Positions 8,154 through 9,493 of a DNA stretch of 9,493 nucleotides are shown one piece after another. Origin of the DNA: an uncultured Clostridia bacterium (GTDB lineage: Bacteria; Bacillota; Clostridia; Oscillospirales; Acutalibacteraceae); the NCBI GenBank assembly GCA_945221685.1, contig CALYNN010000050.1, positions 1-9,493 of the forward strand, read 5' to 3'. Position numbers and translations under genes: made by a program. The stretch's first letter is position 1; every line of letters starts with the position of its first letter. Under the pieces are notes generated by a model, which worked only from the letters and a program-made list of their open reading frames with translations, searched no databases and was not told where the DNA came from.

Positions 8154-8213
8154 AAAACTCCTTCATAGAATGTACTGAAGTTTACTTCAATACTTAACGA
8201 AGGAGTTTTTATT
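8154..8213 (+). promoter_or_regulatory. Long hairpin whose 3' arm contains the ribosome binding site of the cysteine-rich gene
   Basis: AAAACTCCTTC (8154-8164) is the exact reverse complement of GAAGGAGTTTT (8199-8209), an 11-bp perfect stem. Inside it a second stem pairs 8172-8180 with 8185-8193 (eight of nine pairs, loop TTTA). The 3' arm includes AAGGAG (8200-8205), eight bases before the ATG at 8214, so in any transcript coming from upstream the ribosome site would be base-paired. The stem runs into TTTTTATTA, so it may also act as a weak intrinsic terminator for the glycosidase gene; only four of the eleven outer pairs are G-C. The sequence shows the pairing directly; its regulatory role is inferred. 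Confidence 0.72.
8164..8171 (+). promoter_or_regulatory. Candidate promoter -10 element inside the hairpin (tentative)
   Basis: CATAGAAT contains TAGAAT, one mismatch from the sigma-70-type TATAAT, and as an octamer has one mismatch to the CATACAAT-like -10 of sporulation sigma-E promoters. No convincing -35 box was found: nothing near TTGACA lies 16-18 bases upstream. Initiation from here would begin near 8176-8180, downstream of the 5' arm of the outer stem, and would leave the ribosome site of the next gene free. Low confidence, since AT-rich DNA gives such matches by chance. Confidence 0.25.
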
Positions 8214-9035
8214 ATGTCCGATAATCCTATTATCGAAACAGGAGAAAGACGGGTAAATGAGGCAGTGTGCATAGATACAAAGCGAATTTTTGACAGCTGT
8301 GTAAGCAGAGATTGCCTTGAAGATTTAAGAGTTACATTTTTTGCTCACAGTCAGTGCCTTATTGACGAGGCTGTGACTATCAAAACAAGAGAATGTAAAA
8401 TTGAAGAGGTTAGCATTGATGTTGAGGAGGTTCCCTTTAACAGAGGCTTTTACAGTGTTGATATTACCTTCTACTTTAAGCTTTGCTTCGACACCTATGC
8501 TTCTCCCTGCTCAACACCGCAGGTGGCAGTAGGCTTTGCTCAGTTTAACAAAAAGTGTATTCTTTACGGCAGCGACGGTAATGTTAAGGTGTTTGTATCA
8601 AAGCCGTCAAACGAGTCCGTTGACTGTCCTACCGCACCGCGATATACAAATCCTGCGGCAAAGGTTCAGGCGGTTGATCCGGTAATTCTTTCAACAGATA
8701 TTTGCGACGCCTGCGAATGCGGTATTCTTTGCTTCTCGTCATTACCTCAGTCAATTCTTTCTGCGATTGATGATTCAATGCCTTCTCAGCCGCCGTCAAA
8801 GGCAGTTCTTGTTACACTCGGACTTTTCTCAATAGTTCAAATGGAAAGAGATGCCCAGCTTCTTATTCCTGCTTACGACTATTGTATTCCTGACAGAGAG
8901 TGCAACTGCAATACCTCAAATCCCTGCGATACTTTTAAGTCCATTGATTTTCCTGTTGAAGAATTTTTCCCTGCCGAAAGGGAGTCCGGCTGTAAGCCCT
9001 GCTCCTCTGATGACAGTGATGAACAACAAAGCTAA
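8214..9035 (+). CDS. Cysteine-rich protein of unknown function
   Basis: A 273-residue soluble-looking protein with no signal peptide or membrane segment. I do not recognise a named family. It has 19 cysteines (about 7%): several spread through the first 135 residues (for example AVCIDTKRIFDSC and SRDCLEDL), a cluster CDACECGILC about two thirds along, and a C-terminal group (DYCIPDRECNCNTSNPC, then GCKPC). The middle part (EEVSIDVEEVPFNRGFYSVD followed by a hydrophobic ITFYFKLCF) reads as alternating beta strands. The tail is acidic and polar (SSDDSDEQQS). The start ATG has an ideal AAGGAG eight bases upstream, inside a hairpin. Such Cys-rich soluble proteins could be structural (spore coat or exosporium-like) or metal-binding, but neither is shown. 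Codon use resembles the neighbours, so it is probably a resident gene. It is flanked by the hairpin and a strong terminator, so it is likely monocistronic. Confidence 0.88.
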   Translation: MSDNPIIETGERRVNEAVCIDTKRIFDSCVSRDCLEDLRVTFFAHSQCLIDEAVTIKTRECKIEEVSIDVEEVPFNRGFYSVDITFYFKLCFDTYASPCSTPQVAVGFAQFNKKCILYGSDGNVKVFVSKPSNESVDCPTAPRYTNPAAKVQAVDPVILSTDICDACECGILCFSSLPQSILSAIDDSMPSQPPSKAVLVTLGLFSIVQMERDAQLLIPAYDYCIPDRECNCNTSNPCDTFKSIDFPVEEFFPAERESGCKPCSSDDSDEQQS

Positions 9036-9045
9036 ATCGTAAAAA

Positions 9046-9078
9046 AGAAGCCGACGGAGCATAGTGCCGTCGGCTTTT
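9046..9078. terminator. Bidirectional intrinsic terminator between convergent genes
   Basis: AAGCCGACGG (9048-9057) pairs perfectly with CCGTCGGCTT (9067-9076) around a nine-base loop. On the + strand the stem ends in CTTTT; on the - strand it is followed by TTCTTTTTT (complement of 9041-9049). It therefore can end transcription of the cysteine-rich gene (stop at 9035) from the left and of malQ (stop at 9090) from the right, the - strand having the better U tract. Confidence 0.9.
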
Positions 9079-9089
9079 AACTGTTGGAT

Positions 9090-9493
9090 TTACTTTTCAA
9101 AGGCGGGGTACATTCTTCGGTAAAGGCTGTTAATATGCCTGAAATATTCCCTGTCAATACTGTGTACCGTGTCTGCTGTTGTTCTGAATTTCCAATTGTT
9201 TTCGGGTAGTCCGGGGGTATTCATTCTGGCGTCACTGCCAAAGCCGCACATATCCTGAAATGCCACTATTGCAACATTTGATGAGCTTTTCCAAACGGCT
9301 TCAATAATGCTTCTGCAGGAGGGACTTTTATATCCGCCCTCGCCCCAATTATCACCTTTAAAGCCGGTGTATTCAAGGGCGAATTTACGCTCTGCTTCGC
9401 TTGCCTCCCACATCCAACCGAGGATAGTATTGTTGTCGTGGGTGCCAACATAATTAATGCTGTTCGGTACAGCGTGGTGGGGCAGGTGAGAGG
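9090..9493 (-). CDS. malQ: 4-alpha-glucanotransferase (amylomaltase, GH77), C-terminal part; runs off the right edge
   Basis: MalQ transfers alpha-1,4-glucan segments between maltodextrins in the cytosol, part of glycogen, starch or maltodextrin use. Only the last 133 or so codons are present; the frame is open through the right edge at 9493, and the start lies outside. Reading the - strand from the edge gives SHLPHHAVPNSINYVGTHDN followed by NTILGWMWEASE. The YxGTHDNxT motif is the GH77 signature that includes the conserved catalytic-site Asp. Further on are FQDMCGFGSDARMNTPG and NNWKFR, the usual C-terminal GH77 motifs, and the protein ends at TAA (complement of 9090-9092). The internal Met at 9411-9413 is not the start, because the family sequence continues upstream of it. 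The gene is convergent with the cysteine-rich gene and shares its terminator. No frameshift was seen. Confidence 0.95.
   Translation of the reverse strand, partial: SHLPHHAVPNSINYVGTHDNNTILGWMWEASEAERKFALEYTGFKGDNWGEGGYKSPSCRSIIEAVWKSSSNVAIVAFQDMCGFGSDARMNTPGLPENNWKFRTTADTVHSIDREYFRHINSLYRRMYPAFEK

Noticed and set aside
8154..8210. Calling the 8154-8209 hairpin simply a rho-independent terminator
   Set aside because: The outer stem has only four G-C pairs with large internal loops, and its 3' arm is the ribosome site of the next gene; a purely terminator reading leaves this unexplained, though weak termination remains possible.
8851..9042. Short alternative frame at the end of the cysteine-rich gene
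   Set aside because: It is a frame shadow without a ribosome site or conserved motif.
9090..9413. A stand-alone 107-residue gene starting at the internal Met (MWEASEAE)
   Set aside because: The frame stays open to the right edge and encodes the conserved GH77 YVGTHDNNT motif just upstream, so this is the tail of malQ.

Overview
The window looks like a chromosomal stretch from an anaerobic, low-to-mid GC member of the Clostridia, probably a gut Oscillospiraceae/Ruminococcaceae-type bacterium. This rests on codon use, strong AAGGAG-type ribosome sites, some GTG and TTG starts, the protein styles (Clostridia-like AroA C-terminus, GRTE-type galactokinase) and the gene mix. No phylogenetic search was possible, so this is a judgement by eye.

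Layout. Bases 1-209 hold the 3' end of aroA (EPSP synthase), with two apparent compensating one-base indels near the left edge. aroC (chorismate synthase, 199-1272) overlaps it, followed by pheA (fused chorismate mutase/prephenate dehydratase with an ACT domain, 1294-2433). These three genes carry the last steps of the shikimate pathway and the first two of the phenylalanine branch. On the same strand, with gaps of only 3-34 bases, come a VTT/DedA-like membrane protein (2452-3222, GTG start), a galactokinase-family GHMP kinase (3234-4508), a diacylglycerol-kinase-family lipid kinase (4543-5502, TTG start), and a large membrane-anchored or secreted clan GH-A-like glycoside hydrolase with two carbohydrate-binding-like modules (5506-8136). 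The close packing suggests one long transcript or a few overlapping ones, although the genes fall into unrelated functions: aromatic amino acids, membrane, sugar, lipid and cell-surface glycan.

Bases 8137-8213 separate this run from a cysteine-rich protein of unknown function (8214-9035). The gap holds an 11-bp perfect inverted repeat whose 3' arm is the ribosome binding site of the cysteine-rich gene, with a possible promoter -10 element inside the hairpin. This is the most interesting non-coding signal here. A GC-rich bidirectional terminator (about 9046-9078) then separates that gene from the convergent 3' end of malQ (4-alpha-glucanotransferase), which runs off the right edge.

I saw no tRNA, rRNA, CRISPR array, insertion sequence or phage gene. 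Most of the window is ordinary housekeeping and carbohydrate metabolism. The items worth follow-up are the hairpin, the unknown cysteine-rich protein, the coupled lipid kinase/glycosidase pair, and a substitution in the sugar-binding motif of the galactokinase.
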